Shown here: one piece after another, positions 10,005 through 20,394 of the stretch
Layout: each line of letters starts with the position of its first letter
Position numbering within the stretch: the first letter of the stretch is position 1
From: Vesta saturnalis
Taxonomy: Eukaryota > Arthropoda > Insecta > Coleoptera > Lampyridae
Reading direction: 5' to 3'
DNA length: 64,000 bases
Assembly: GCA_036346205.1 (NCBI GenBank)
Contig: JARFJB010000102.1
Location: forward strand, 1,574,501 to 1,638,500
Made by a program: the position numbers and the translations under genes
The notes under the pieces: generated by a model
What the model saw: only the letters and a program-made list of their open reading frames with translations
What the model was told of the DNA's origin: nothing
Database searches by the model: none

Positions 10005-11220
10005 AAGAAAATGATAAGCATTTTAAAAAAAGACACGCTTTTTTGAAGAAAATTTGCGTTAGTTAAAATATATCTATAGTCATCTACCCAGCCGCCAACC
10101 GATATAGCGAGCAGTGTAGTGAATCCTTTTCATTGTCGCATTATAGCGTATTGTGCTATCTCATCTTGGTTTCTAACCTTTCGTTGCTTGCATTGTGCAT
10201 TCTAAAGTATTTTAAACACAATTTTAAAGAAAATCAGCAACTAACATATTTCCATGCAAACCAACACCACTTCTAATTATTATAACAAAACAGACAAAAT
10301 CATACGTGATTCAAACAAAACAACTTACATTTAAGGTTACTAAAAGACATTCAGCTTGTAAAATTCATACTCTGTACGGAAAGAACTTTTGAAGAAAAGC
10401 TAGAATCGAACACTCTATAGATGATCAACGGCGAATAAAAGATGTGAATGAGGATACCCCAGCCAAGAAAGTTATTGTGCTGAGTTGTGCTCGAGATCTC
10501 TGCCTTACAAGTTTTTTTTTTTACTTTTTCATAAAAACAATACTTAGTGTGACAAATTTTGTTCGATTTGCGCCCCGTTTTGTTGGGCATATTTTTCTCA
10601 CTTTTTAAGAATTCTGCATTCTGTTAACAAAACAATATTTTTCAAAGAAGATAGCCTAGTCATTTTTTGTATTTAGTGTGTTAAGCTATGCTTCAAGTGT
10701 GGTACGTCGTGCCGAACACATTTTTGTTATTTTATGAGCATATATGAGTGTTGGCCTCCATCTATCTGGAATTCCATTTCCAACTGGTTTAGTAATATAT
10801 CCATTAAAGATCTACTTATTACTTATAACACAGTATAGAAACTGTTGAAGTTTTCTAAAGGAATTATAATGTAGATCTCAAAAAGTACTTAGATTAATCA
10901 AATCTCAGAGAGTCGTTCAAACATTAGTAATTAGTAACATAACACATTTTTTGTAAAAGTATCTGGGCCTATGACAAGGGTGGGGGAATGTATTAGTAAT
11001 AAAATTGATAAAATTTATCTTTTTAGATAACAAAATTGTACGGTAGTATACAGGTTTATGGTGAAATGTTTCTAACCTCTGTTGAGGCTTAACAATTAAA
11101 ATTTACGTTTGATTGTTAGATATCTCACAAGGTGATTAAATTACTTGTTGCATGATACTAAAGAATTTGTGTTTTTTATTCCTTATGCGCGAAGCGCCCT
11201 TATAGTTTTTAGGAAAAAAT
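10005..11220. other. AT-rich spacer, no gene seen
   Basis: No conserved coding or RNA signature was seen on either strand. Confidence 0.55.
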
Positions 11221-11368
11221 CGATCTCGAGTTTGTGTGCGTCTGTGCATGTGTACGTGTGTTTGTGTGTACGTGTGTGCATGTGTGCGGGCGCGTGCGCG
11301 CGGGTGTGCATGCGTGCGGGCGTACGTGCGCATGTGTATGCGTGTGTTTGGGTACGTGCGTGCTTCGT
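11221..11368. repeat. (GT/GC)-rich simple repeat
   Basis: Alternating purine-pyrimidine array of GTGT and GCGC blocks (TGTGTGCGGGCGCGTGCG). Overlapping frames are spurious. Confidence 0.9.
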
Positions 11369-11399
11369 AACCGATTTTAATAAAACTCTATAGAGTTAC

Positions 11400-13000
11400 T
11401 TTTAAAATATTTCGATTCTGTCAAATTTTGGTTGACATCTATTTACAAAAAAATTAGAAAGGTATTTCGTATGTGTACAAACTTTCAAATCTGTAGGCCC
11501 ACTTTGATTTTTTTAAGTTTTTTTAATTTAAATCCTTAAAATTCGGACGCCCTGTAAAAATACTACAAATTTTTATTAACAAAAGTTGTTCTGCATTAAA
11601 AGTGTACCTACAGTGTCAATTTTGTCAGTAATCATTTTTCAAATTTTCAGTTTTAAACGTGTATGTGAAGATACAAGAGAATAGTGTGAAATATCAAATC
11701 ACTACTTTAATAATAAATAGGAAGCTGTGTAGTATTACTTGTGTACCTTTTACTGTTATTTTATTTTTTAATAGTAAAAAATGTTTACAACAGAGCAAAA
11801 AATTTAATTAATTCAGTGTTACGGTATTGTGGGGGATCGAGTTCTTCTGTAATTAACCTTTTAATGAAAAATATCCTGATGCAATAGTTCAAAAACCATA
11901 TGTGAGGTGGCTAATAAAAAAGTTTTTGCAAACTAGAAGTGTAAATAATTTAAAAAAACAAAAGAAAGCTCTGGATGAAAATGATGCAGCAACTTTGATA
12001 GCATCAAATTAGGTAGAAAACGATCCAAAAATGTCATGACAATTCAGGTATAAGAAGAGCACGTTTACAAAGAATCTAACATCCATGCATTTAAAGTACA
12101 ATTTCTTCATACGCTAAAAGATTGTGATGAAGGTAAAAGGTTAAAATTTTTGCTTGTTTTTAGGAGTAGAAATGTTAAACAACCGACATTTTCATGAGCA
12201 AATAATATTTTCGAACGAATCTACTTTCACAACAAATCGCGTCCCTTCGTCTCCGAATTATAGATTTGGGAGCGAAAAAAATCCACAATACCAAATTAAT
12301 TCCAGAAAGCAACCTTTCCAAAATAAATGTATGGTGTTCAGTTTCATGTAGACTTGGTCTTATTGGGCCATTCTTTATTGAAGGAAACCATAATCAGAAT
12401 TCATACATGACGATTTTTGAAAAGTTTGTTCAGGAACTTCCCTTACAAATACGCCAGACCTGTTACTTTCAGCGTGACGGCTGCCCTGCCCATTCGGCTC
12501 GTCTTGTGTCCAGCTGGTTAAATCAAAAGTTTGGCGATGGATTTTTGTGTGGGGCGGATTAAAACATTTAGTTTACGCTGAAATAATTCCAAATGATGTT
12601 GAAGAGTTAAAAAATAGGATTCATAACGCTACCGCGACAATTACTTTGGAACAGATACAAAATTCTTATAAAGCATATAGATTACGTGGTGAACATTGTG
12701 CAAACTTAGCACGTGGTTTAATTGAATAAACTGTCATAATTCACAGTAGATAGGTAATTTTGTTTAATTACATTGTTATTGTTGAAGGATACATTAAGAT
12801 AATTTTTAAATCTGATCAAATTTCGTTAATAACAAAAAAAATCTAAAAAAATCAAAGTTGGCATAGATATTTGAAATGTTAGCAACATTTTGTCGTATCT
12901 CTTACAGAAAAGGACTTTTGCTAGTGTGAAAAATATTTTTTTTCAAAATTTCCAAGGTACTCGTGATTTTTCGAAATTAAAATTCTGTTACAAATTAGTT
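11400..13000 (+). mobile_element. Decayed Tc1/mariner-like transposon
   Basis: Diverged inverted arms flank a transposase relic. The clearest pair is TGGGC/CACTTTGATTTTTTTAA near 11495-11520 on the left and AAAAAAATCAAAGTTGGCA near 12845-12863 on the right. The outer ends are too eroded to place exactly. Arm divergence and gene decay indicate an old copy. Confidence 0.65.
11780..12729 (+). pseudogene. DUF4817-type transposase, broken, first Asp replaced
   Basis: The start MFTTEQK, then LIQCYG, matches the usual N-terminus, followed by EKYPDAIVQKPYVRWLIKKF. The core shows IIFSNESTFTTN, where relatives have FSDES, so the first catalytic Asp has become Asn. Next come NVWCSVSCRLGLIGPFFIEGN, CYFQRDGCPAHSARLV (second Asp kept) and WLNQKFGDGF. 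The stretch normally reading WIGRRGP...SPDLTPLD is missing, so the third Asp region is largely deleted. The C-terminus LKHLVYAEIIPNDVEELKNR continues to a stop at 12729. Several frameshifts. Inactive. Confidence 0.85.
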
Positions 13001-13063
13001 TCAAAGCAAGCAGGGATGTACCCCAGAAGCTCAAATTCCAATCAAAGTTTTTTGCCTTTTATA

Positions 13064-13064
<1 letters not shown>

Positions 13065-13155
<91 letters not shown>
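13065..13155. repeat. (TA)n microsatellite
   Basis: Pure TA run of about 90 bp. Confidence 0.95.
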
Positions 13156-13157
<2 letters not shown>

Positions 13158-13480
13158 TGTAATCGTTACTTTAGTTAAAAATCAAGAACTCAAACTATCT
13201 ATCAAAAATATTTACTTAATTAACCCAGAACAGATAAACAATTCATACATATGAATTCCTTATTTTGAGAAAATATCAGGAAAAGTAGGTCACATATTAC
13301 AAACCAACGAGATACAAAGTAGCTTTCAAAGCTAATACTAATGTTTTTAAACGCCAAAGATTCAACTAACGACATTTAGAAGTCGGGTATTTATAAATTG
13401 AACTGCACATTCTGTGGTTCCTGAGTAGAAACGGGCCACCATCCCCTCCAATTTTTTCTGACGTCACTAGCCAGGCTCCC
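13156..13480. other. AT-rich spacer, no gene seen
   Basis: No recognisable feature. Confidence 0.6.
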
Positions 13481-13484
13481 ACGT

Positions 13485-13645
13485 GGACGTAATTTGACAT
13501 TGAGGGTTGACCCCGGGCCTGGCCTTAGAGTTGACTTTGGGTATTCCCAAGGCCGCCCACGTGGTTGACCTTGAGCTGACCTTGGGAACTGGCATTGGAA
13601 TTAGCCTAGGTTCTGGCCTTGGAGTTGGCCTTGGGATAGCCAAGG
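13485..13645. repeat. Degenerate CCTTGG-based minisatellite
   Basis: Variants of GACCTTGGG and GGCCTTGGAGTTGG recur at roughly 12-25 bp spacing. Locally GC-rich, unlike the surroundings. No frame of interest. Confidence 0.65.
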
Positions 13646-13699
13646 CTAACTTGTAACACAGGTGTAGGAATTTGTTCTTGGGCCTTCGCCCCCCTTGCT

Positions 13700-13975
13700 G
13701 TGGCCCCCATGGCTGGAAATAGTATTCTAATAAGGGGGTCTAATGCTAACCAGTAAGACAGGTATATGAACTTGTATTAAGGTCTACGCCCTCCTACCGT
13801 GGCCCCTTCGCGCGAAGGGGGCTTGTGTCGCCATCTAGTGGTGTATGGACTAGCGAATGTTTTCTGTAATAGAAGTGGCGGCACCTAGCGGTATATTTCT
13901 AGGACTAATTTGGTTGCGGCGCCATCTAGTGGTGTATTTTTAAACTAACGAATGTTTTCTGTAATAGAAGTTGAT
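13700..13975 (+). repeat. Partial copy of palindromic element with CTCF-like motifs
   Basis: Shares AGTATTCTAATAAGGGG, CTTGTATTAA, GTCTACGCCC and the CGCCATCTAGTGG motif with the large palindrome at 37018-37815. Within it, CGCCATCTAGTGG occurs at 13829-13841 and GGCGCCATCTAGTGG at 13918-13932, with a weaker version at 13878-13891. The block CGAATGTTTTCTGTAATAGAAG is repeated after the first and third motifs, so an approximately 90-bp subunit is duplicated. Confidence 0.72.
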
Positions 13976-13978
13976 CGT

Positions 13979-14075
13979 GCACGTCTCTCTCGTTTCTCCC
14001 GTGTCTTTCCGTCTCTCGTTTCTGTCCCCTCTCTCGCTTCTCTCTCTCTCTCTATCTCTCTCGTCTCACACAAGC
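13979..14075. repeat. CT-rich low-complexity tract
   Basis: Pyrimidine-rich (CTCTCT, TCTCGTTTCT). It merges into the A/C-rich minisatellite to its right. Confidence 0.85.
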
Positions 14076-14295
14076 ACAAACACAAGTACAGTTACAGGTG
14101 AAAACACAGACACAGGCGCAAACACTCGAGAACGCGAGAACATGCAAACACAAAAACACGCTAACGCGAAAACTTGCAAACACGAAAACACGCTAACGCG
14201 AAAACATGCGAAGACGCAAACACGCAAATACGAAAACATGCAAACACACAAACTGGAAAACACGCGAACATACAAACACGAATACACGCCAACAA
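14076..14295. repeat. Degenerate (AAACACGC)n minisatellite
   Basis: Tandem 8-bp-like units such as AAACACGC, AAACATGC and TAACGCGA over about 220 bp. Long Lys/His/Thr-rich frames here are repeat artefacts. Confidence 0.85.
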
Positions 14296-14884
14296 AAGTG
14301 CCTACTCACTTGCATTATTAAAATGCTAGGATCTTCAATCACACTTAATAAAACATTAAATTCTCGATATTGATTTTCTTCAAATCTCCTACTCTGTCGA
14401 GCCAAACTTGAATAAGTTAAAAATCGCTGGTAGATTTTTACAATGGTTTTTCGACAAATATTAGACAGAGAGTGTAACGTTTTATACGCATGTGCGTTGT
14501 AAATATTCTTTACACAAAGTTCTAAAATTTCTTGCATTTCTAACAAAGCGTAATGCATTACACATAACGCTTACTAAAAATGTCGATAACTTTTTAAATA
14601 TCAAGTTGTGTTAGTATTGTTTTCAAATAAAAACTATATTTTGTTATTTCTATTAACAGTTGAGACAAAAGTATCAAATGACTCGCATCTTTTTTTTACA
14701 GGTCTCCTAGATTTTGATCCAGTCAATTAATAATAAATTGAAGATGTGAAAAATTTGATTGTTTAACTGCCAATATGGAAACTTGTAGGAATTTTGACAT
14801 ACCTGTAATTTCCTTTTTTACTAGGAACTTAATGTAGAATCGAAAAATGGTAAAATGTATAGGATGATTCATTTAAAAAGTATT
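14296..14884. other. AT-rich spacer, no gene seen
   Basis: The minus strand holds a 121-codon frame, but half of it runs through the adjacent minisatellite and I recognise no domain. Confidence 0.5.
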
Positions 14885-15099
14885 ACATAGCGCGACGTTC
14901 CGGAGCGGACTCTGCTTTCGACATCAGGCTTAGTCCTAAGAAGGACTATTTTCGCATTTGTGTCGAATTCGTATATTATGATTTTTTCCCAATTACTTGC
15001 CAACTCTCAGATTCGAAATTGAAATTTGGTACCTTTCAGTTAAATGTCTGGCACCTTTACCGCTGAGCCACTGAGTAATCCAATATATATTTTTTAGAG

Positions 15100-15100
<1 letters not shown>
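14885..15100 (-). repeat. PLE terminal repeat (pLTR), reference copy
   Basis: Lies immediately 3' of the Penelope coding remnant on the minus strand, separated by (TA)n. Matches 265-445 directly and 3326-3530 inverted. On the minus strand, 14892-14927 contains CTGATG, a short GC stem and GGAAC, again resembling a hammerhead core. Confidence 0.78.

Positions 15101-15140
<40 letters not shown>
15101..15140. repeat. (TA)n tract in PLE 3' region
   Basis: A short TA run between the PLE coding end and its terminal repeat. It shows the uninterrupted state of the tract that holds a transposon at 541-2979. Confidence 0.93.
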
Positions 15141-15144
<4 letters not shown>

Positions 15145-16205
15145 CGTTTTCGTGGTTGCACAGTTGCGCAGGTGTATTGCGCTTAAGCTCTTTTCGCATT
15201 ATTGGAATCCATATGGGTTTCATTTCCACACTAGCTTGGCTTATTGGATTTTCTGCTAGTGCGATGTATGTGGCTTTTTTGGGTTTTCGGGGAGTTGTAT
15301 TTTCGTCACTTGCCACTATGTGAATGTTATCCCGTTGGATGCGGTGGTCTAGAGGCATGTTCGGCGATTCTTGATCTTTCTGTTTCGCCCTTGAGGACAT
15401 TGTTCTTATGTTCCTGAGTTCTAACTTTGACTGGTCTACTGCTCTCTCCTATGTAAGCCTTGTCGCATTCGCATGGTAGGTTATACCCACAATTCTTGGA
15501 ATTCTGATCTTCATTGTGTGGTTTGGTTTTGGTTGGTATTTTACGTTCTGGACGATTTGAAGGCAGAGCGTATCTTGTATTTGTTGCCTATCCTTCGTAT
15601 TTTGTCTGAGGTACCTTGTATATATGGTATTATCGTTGTATATTTAGGTTCCTCTTTTTCTGTTACGCTTACCCTGTTTAGGTTAGGTGTTATATCGGGG
15701 TAGCCATTTTCTTTAAGTGTTTTAGCCACATTTTCTTTTTCTGTTTTCAGGTCCTCTTGTTTTGAGCATATTGTTTTGGGTCTATCTTACAAGCATCTTG
15801 CCACGCCTAACTTTACGCTTTTGTGGTGGTTGGAGTTGTAGTGTAGGTACCTCCCCGTGTAGGTAGGTTTCCTGTATACATTTGTCGTGAAAGTGTTATT
15901 CCTGTGTACAAGTACATCCAAGAATGGCAGTTTTTGTTTCGACTTCAATTCCATTGTGAATTTTATGGAGGGTGCGTGGCTATTTAGATGATCTAGGAAT
16001 TCATCTAGCTTATGCCTGCCGTGTTGCCAAATTACGAAGGTATTGACCTCGTATCTAAACTACGTCCTTCGTTCATAACTTCCATTATTGTGTTTACTAA
16101 GAGTTGCGTGAGTTCGTGTAATATTTCATCCTTTTCCAGCCTGACCCTTGTGATAGTTGGTGCCTTATCGGTGGGCATGCCGATGAATTCAACGCAAAAT
16201 TATGT
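15141..16205 (-). pseudogene. Penelope-like RT/GIY-YIG polyprotein, 3' part, broken
   Basis: Reading down the minus strand from about 16100: VNTFVIWQHGRHKLDEFL and SIKFTMELKSKQKLPFLD, then VYRKPTYTGRYLHYNSNHH (C-terminal end of the Penelope reverse transcriptase); IPYIQGTSDKIRRIGNKY (linker); YNLPCECDKAYIGES and RPVKVRTQEH (GIY-YIG endonuclease with its Cys pair); RSRIAEHA, DHRIQRDNIHIVASDEN, KATYIALAENPISQ and EMKPIWIPIMRK (C-terminal tail). The RT active-site palm is missing: the 5' end breaks near 16200. Frameshifts separate the segments. Intact relatives encode about 800 residues. Confidence 0.9.
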
Positions 16206-16439
16206 AAAACTTTAACATTTATTTTTGTACTACCTATTTAAATAATAAAATTATAAAGATGGGTCATCGTGATGAATCACTCTGTGTATAACTTTGCCTT
16301 ATAGAGATAACCCACCTTTGATCTACTTTTAATATGTATACTATTTTTAGTAAACTATTAGTTTTTGCGTAAAGTATTACAGGGTCGAATATCTTAAAAT
16401 ATTAAAATATGTAGAGTTGATTTTTTCATGTGGAATATG
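16206..16439. other. AT-rich spacer, no gene seen
   Basis: No recognisable feature. Confidence 0.6.
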
Positions 16440-16545
16440 AAAATGCAAACTGTCACGATTATCATTCATAATTAAGATCTTTTGAGTGGTACATGTGTAT
16501 TTTTATTTATATTTTATACAAATTTAAACAATTACACATAGGATA
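16440..16545 (+). repeat. Partial copy of the 8.3-kb dispersed repeat
   Basis: ATTCATAATTAAGATCTTT and GTGTATTTTTATTTATATTT align with 8265-8335 (AATCATAATTAAGATATTT and GTGTATTTTTGTATTTATATTT). The palindromic half is absent. Confidence 0.6.
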
Positions 16546-17295
16546 TACATTTTCCCATACTTCTCCTCAGTAATTTACTAAATTACTAATGAAGGTTTAA
16601 TATTAAATTGTTAATTTATTAAATTAATTATTAAACTATTAAAATAATTGAGTTATTTTGGTTCTAACTTTAGAATGATATGAATTTAATCAATTTGAAC
16701 TAATAAAAACTATTTTAGTTTAACTTGGGTTGACATTAGTGCCAACTTAAATGTAAATAATTTAAAACAGTGGTAATTTAAGAAATATTTTTCCATTTAG
16801 ACAGTTTTTAATTTCACCAACTTAAGAACAAAAATAAATTGACCTTGAAGTTCCAATCTATAAACGATTTGAAAATTGATAAGTTGTCATGAAAGGGGAA
16901 GCTTTAAGTTTGGAGATATACAGGGTTTATCGGTTCGTGTAGATGATGTCAAACTACGTGATTATGCATCACAAACTAAACAGATAAGACCGTTATCAAG
17001 TAATTGTAAATTCACAATAATTATTCAAATTGTCATCCTACATTGCTCGATTTTGTTCACATTCAAATATACTTCGGTTGTCCAAAAATAATAAGGTATA
17101 AAATAATATATAAAATGTTTAAAGTTTCATTGATTTGTTTTTAAACTTCCAGTTATTTAAGTATCAGACTGCCAACTGTCCGTTTAACATGCGTAAAGGA
17201 CAAACTAAGTTTTGTTAACGTCACTGTTAAGCCAATTCTTTGCATCTTAAACATTAACGTAAAAATGATTTCAATTAAGGTTTCAATGTATAAAT
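16546..17295. other. AT-rich spacer, no gene seen
   Basis: No recognisable gene. AACTGTCCGTTTAACATGCG near 17170 has a weak echo near 17690 (AACTGTCCATTTAGCACAGG), suggesting an old duplication. Confidence 0.5.
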
Positions 17296-17560
17296 GGTTT
17301 ATTATTTATTTTCCACTTGTCGTACCAAACAGGCGCAATCCACATTTTTCTACACGGCTTCTAAACTCTGGTATGATCTCCCTAGTTCCTGTTTTCCTCT
17401 CACTTATGAAATGAAAAAATGTACGGTAGCTGTTCATATGCATCTATTGGCAATTCATTATCCCTCTATCTATCCTCCTAAGAGTTCCTGAGTGCTTTAG
17501 CACGATAGGCCTAATTTAGCCTGTTCAGGTACACAATCATATAAAAAAAAAAATTATAAT
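17296..17560 (+). pseudogene. LINE 3' end (Jockey-like), same family as 31.9-34.6 kb
   Basis: Encodes STFFYTASKLWYDLPSSC and FPLTYEMKK, the C-terminus typical of Jockey/CR1-type reverse transcriptases (WNxLPSS). The 3' untranslated part, AGTTCCTGAGTGCTTTAGC, matches the 3' end of the LINE at 31.93 kb (TCCTGAGTGCTTTATCACG). It is 5'-truncated to about 260 bp, as expected from incomplete target-primed reverse transcription, and ends near an A-rich stretch. Confidence 0.82.
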
Positions 17561-18654
17561 TAACGCACTTTTTACAAAGTAGCCAATTTTTGCACTAAAA
17601 AAAAATAACGTACATTGATGTGCTTTTTAAATGTTATAGTAGCGGATGTTTTAGATTGTAAGATATTTTAGCAATACAGAATGAGAACTGTCCATTTAGC
17701 ACAGGTTAGTGCCAAATTAAATTTTGTTAAAGGTAAAATTGAAAACATCAATAGTTTAACCAATTTCGTTTTCATTTGCCAGTTGCCAAATTTTTAACTT
17801 TTCCACCTTGCAAATTTAAAATATCTGGTGTGAAACAACACACAACCTTCCAACCTACAAAGTGGAAATTAAAAGAAATGAAATAATTTTAATTATACTT
17901 TTTAAGGATAACTATGCAACCTCTTTTTCAAACGTTCATAACGAAAACAGGCAACATTGTAAAAACAAAAACAATAATCTATGTCAGAATGACGTTTAAA
18001 ACTTCATGTCAGATAGGTAGGTGTTAACTTGAAAAACAAGACAATTGGCATAACTGCAAACAGGGGTTCCGTCATTTTTATTTGTGATCAGTTGTTATAT
18101 TGGATCATTTTGTATTATTTATCTTAATGGAATACATGCAAAATGCGTACTTTGCATAATAATATGATTTAGAAAAGTGTTCGCCATGTCCTGATGTATA
18201 AAAAACGATTGCGATACACCTCGTAATATTACACGATTATTGAAAAAACAAAAAAAGTGGTTAAATGAAATATTTTTTTTTTAATTAAAAAAAGGATAAT
18301 CAACAAATTAATATATCCCATAATTTTTCATTTAAATGCTCAACATGATTTGTTGCTACTTTACGTATGTACTTTAACACCTTGCACCAACTGGAATTCG
18401 CTGCCACTTCTTGGTTCAATCATCCCATAATATGCAACCGTTTTTATAATAAGTTCTAAATTTGAACTAAAACTTAAGTTCAACCTTAGGAATTTTTTTG
18501 CCGCTAAATTACGCGTCGTTACAGAAAATTGCATAGAGCACAATTAATCGATTCCTTAGGGTCTATTTTTGAAATATACAGCTTTTTGAAATATTTGATA
18601 AAATTTAAAACTGCCCCTAATAACCCCTCGCCCTCCGCCGATGGATTTCTCCCA
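17561..18654. other. AT-rich spacer, no gene seen
   Basis: No recognised domain. The minus frame at 18361-18543 shows no family signature. Confidence 0.5.
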
Positions 18655-19404
18655 AAATATAACAAGCGTATTCACGCACGCACGTACGCAAAAGAACCAC
18701 CCGCCCACCACACATTCACCGCACGCCAACCAACCTCGCACGCACGCACCCACCCACACCCGACCACGCACGCACCCACGCACCGCACGCACCCACGACC
18801 CACGCATCGCACCCACCACACACGCACATTCGACACACCACCACACGCACACGCACACACGCTACACGCACACCAGCACACACACCCACGCACCACCGCC
18901 CACCAGCACACGCACACGCACACACGCACACACACGCATACACGCACACTGCACACACGCACAACGCACACACGCACACTCGCACACACCACACACGCAC
19001 ACACATGCACACATGCACACACGCACACACGCACACACACACGCACACACGCACACATGCACACACCACACACGCACACACACACAACACACACGCATCA
19101 CACGCACACACACATGCCACACGCACACACGCACACACGCACACACCACGCACGCACACACACACACACACACACACATACACACACACACACACACACA
19201 CAGCACACACACACCCACACAGACACACACACACACACACGACACCACACGCACACGCACAAGCACACGCACACGCACACGCACACGCACACGCACACGC
19301 ACACACACACGCACAGATACACACGCGCGCACACTCACACGCACACACAAGTACGCACGCACGCACGCACAAACGCACGCAGGCACTCACGCACACGCAC
19401 ACAC

Positions 19405-19437
<33 letters not shown>

Positions 19438-19495
19438 CAGGCACGCACACACACGCACGCACACTCACACGCAGACGCACACGCATACGCGAGGA
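18655..19495. repeat. 840-bp (CA/CG)-rich simple repeat
   Basis: Long array of ACGCACAC, CCACGCACG and pure (CA)n segments, nearly all alternating pyrimidine-purine. All long frames through it (His/Thr-rich on +, Cys/Val-rich on -) are artefacts. It abuts the ORF1 remnant of a LINE on the right, which may have lost its 5' part to the repeat. Confidence 0.95.
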
Positions 19496-19499
19496 ATTT

Positions 19500-20385
19500 T
19501 AAACTTGTGTCACCAGTTTCATTTATCGGAGCTGGTAACGGGTTGCTAGAGTACAGCCATGTATACCGTTTCAGAAGGCAAGTGTACATTTTTCCGGATG
19601 ACACAGATGCTATATCACATTCTATAGTAAAATATTGGAAGGAGACGATTGCAGAATATTTTTAACTAACGACCAAATTAAATGCTTTAGTTGTAAATAA
19701 TAAATAGGACACATTGCCAATAAATGTACAAAAAATCTAACTACTGCTGATGCATAACCTATTAGTGACATCGAATACGAGATTACAGTAGATCCAAACA
19801 CAGATAATAGTACAACTCATCAGAAAATACCTTACAAAGCAGTTTAGGATCACATCACGCGAATAATGAAATCAACAAAAAACGACCAGCATCATCTACT
19901 GTGACGTCTAGTCCTCCAGGGGACTCAAAAAAACTAAATTTTGAAAATGGTTCTCAAGTTTTACACCTCAACAAAACAGAGAAGAGAATAACAAAAAAGC
20001 GGAAGATATGTTCTGCTGCAGATGATACAGAGGATCTCGAAAAAATTAAATACTTGTAGCCCAATGACGATTTCATATTATCGTATGAAGACTTCAAACA
20101 TTTCTTACTTAATGTAAAAAATAACGAAACTCCAATCGAAGTAGCAAATGAATACAGTTTGGATACCCAAGGTGTGATAAAAATGATCACAGAAACAACT
20201 CCGTTTCTCACGACAACAGTATTAAAAGAAAGATGCAAACGGCTTGTTAAAAGTTTAAGCAAAGCAACAGACTGCACATTGGGCAAGGAGGTATTCAGAC
20301 TCTGAATCTGAAATCCTTGTCTCGTCGCATTCACTTTTATCCACAGAAGATTCCAGCACAGGATACTTTTAAATAAACAAAACAA
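19500..20385 (+). pseudogene. LINE ORF1 (gag-like, CCHC knuckle), broken
   Basis: The frame entering from the left reads PVSFIGAGNGLLEYSHVY and RRQVYIFPDD. After a shift it reads RIFLTNDQIKCFSCK, then two stops, then IGHIANKCTKN. This is a CCHC zinc knuckle of the kind in LINE ORF1 proteins, disrupted by an in-frame TAATAA that looks like slippage. The rest (to about 20385) is low-conservation, Ser/Thr/Lys-rich sequence with stops. It lies directly upstream of the endonuclease of ORF2. The knuckle normally binds the element RNA. Confidence 0.7.
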
Positions 20386-20394
20386 AAATGGCTG

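Noticed and set aside
18361..18543. 60-codon minus frame left of the CA array as a gene
   Set aside because: No domain. Possible LINE residue but not supportable.
18529..19665. 378-codon His/Thr-rich open frame and several Cys/Val-rich frames on the other strand
   Set aside because: They run through the CA/CG simple repeat. The repeat keeps all frames open, and no domain is present.
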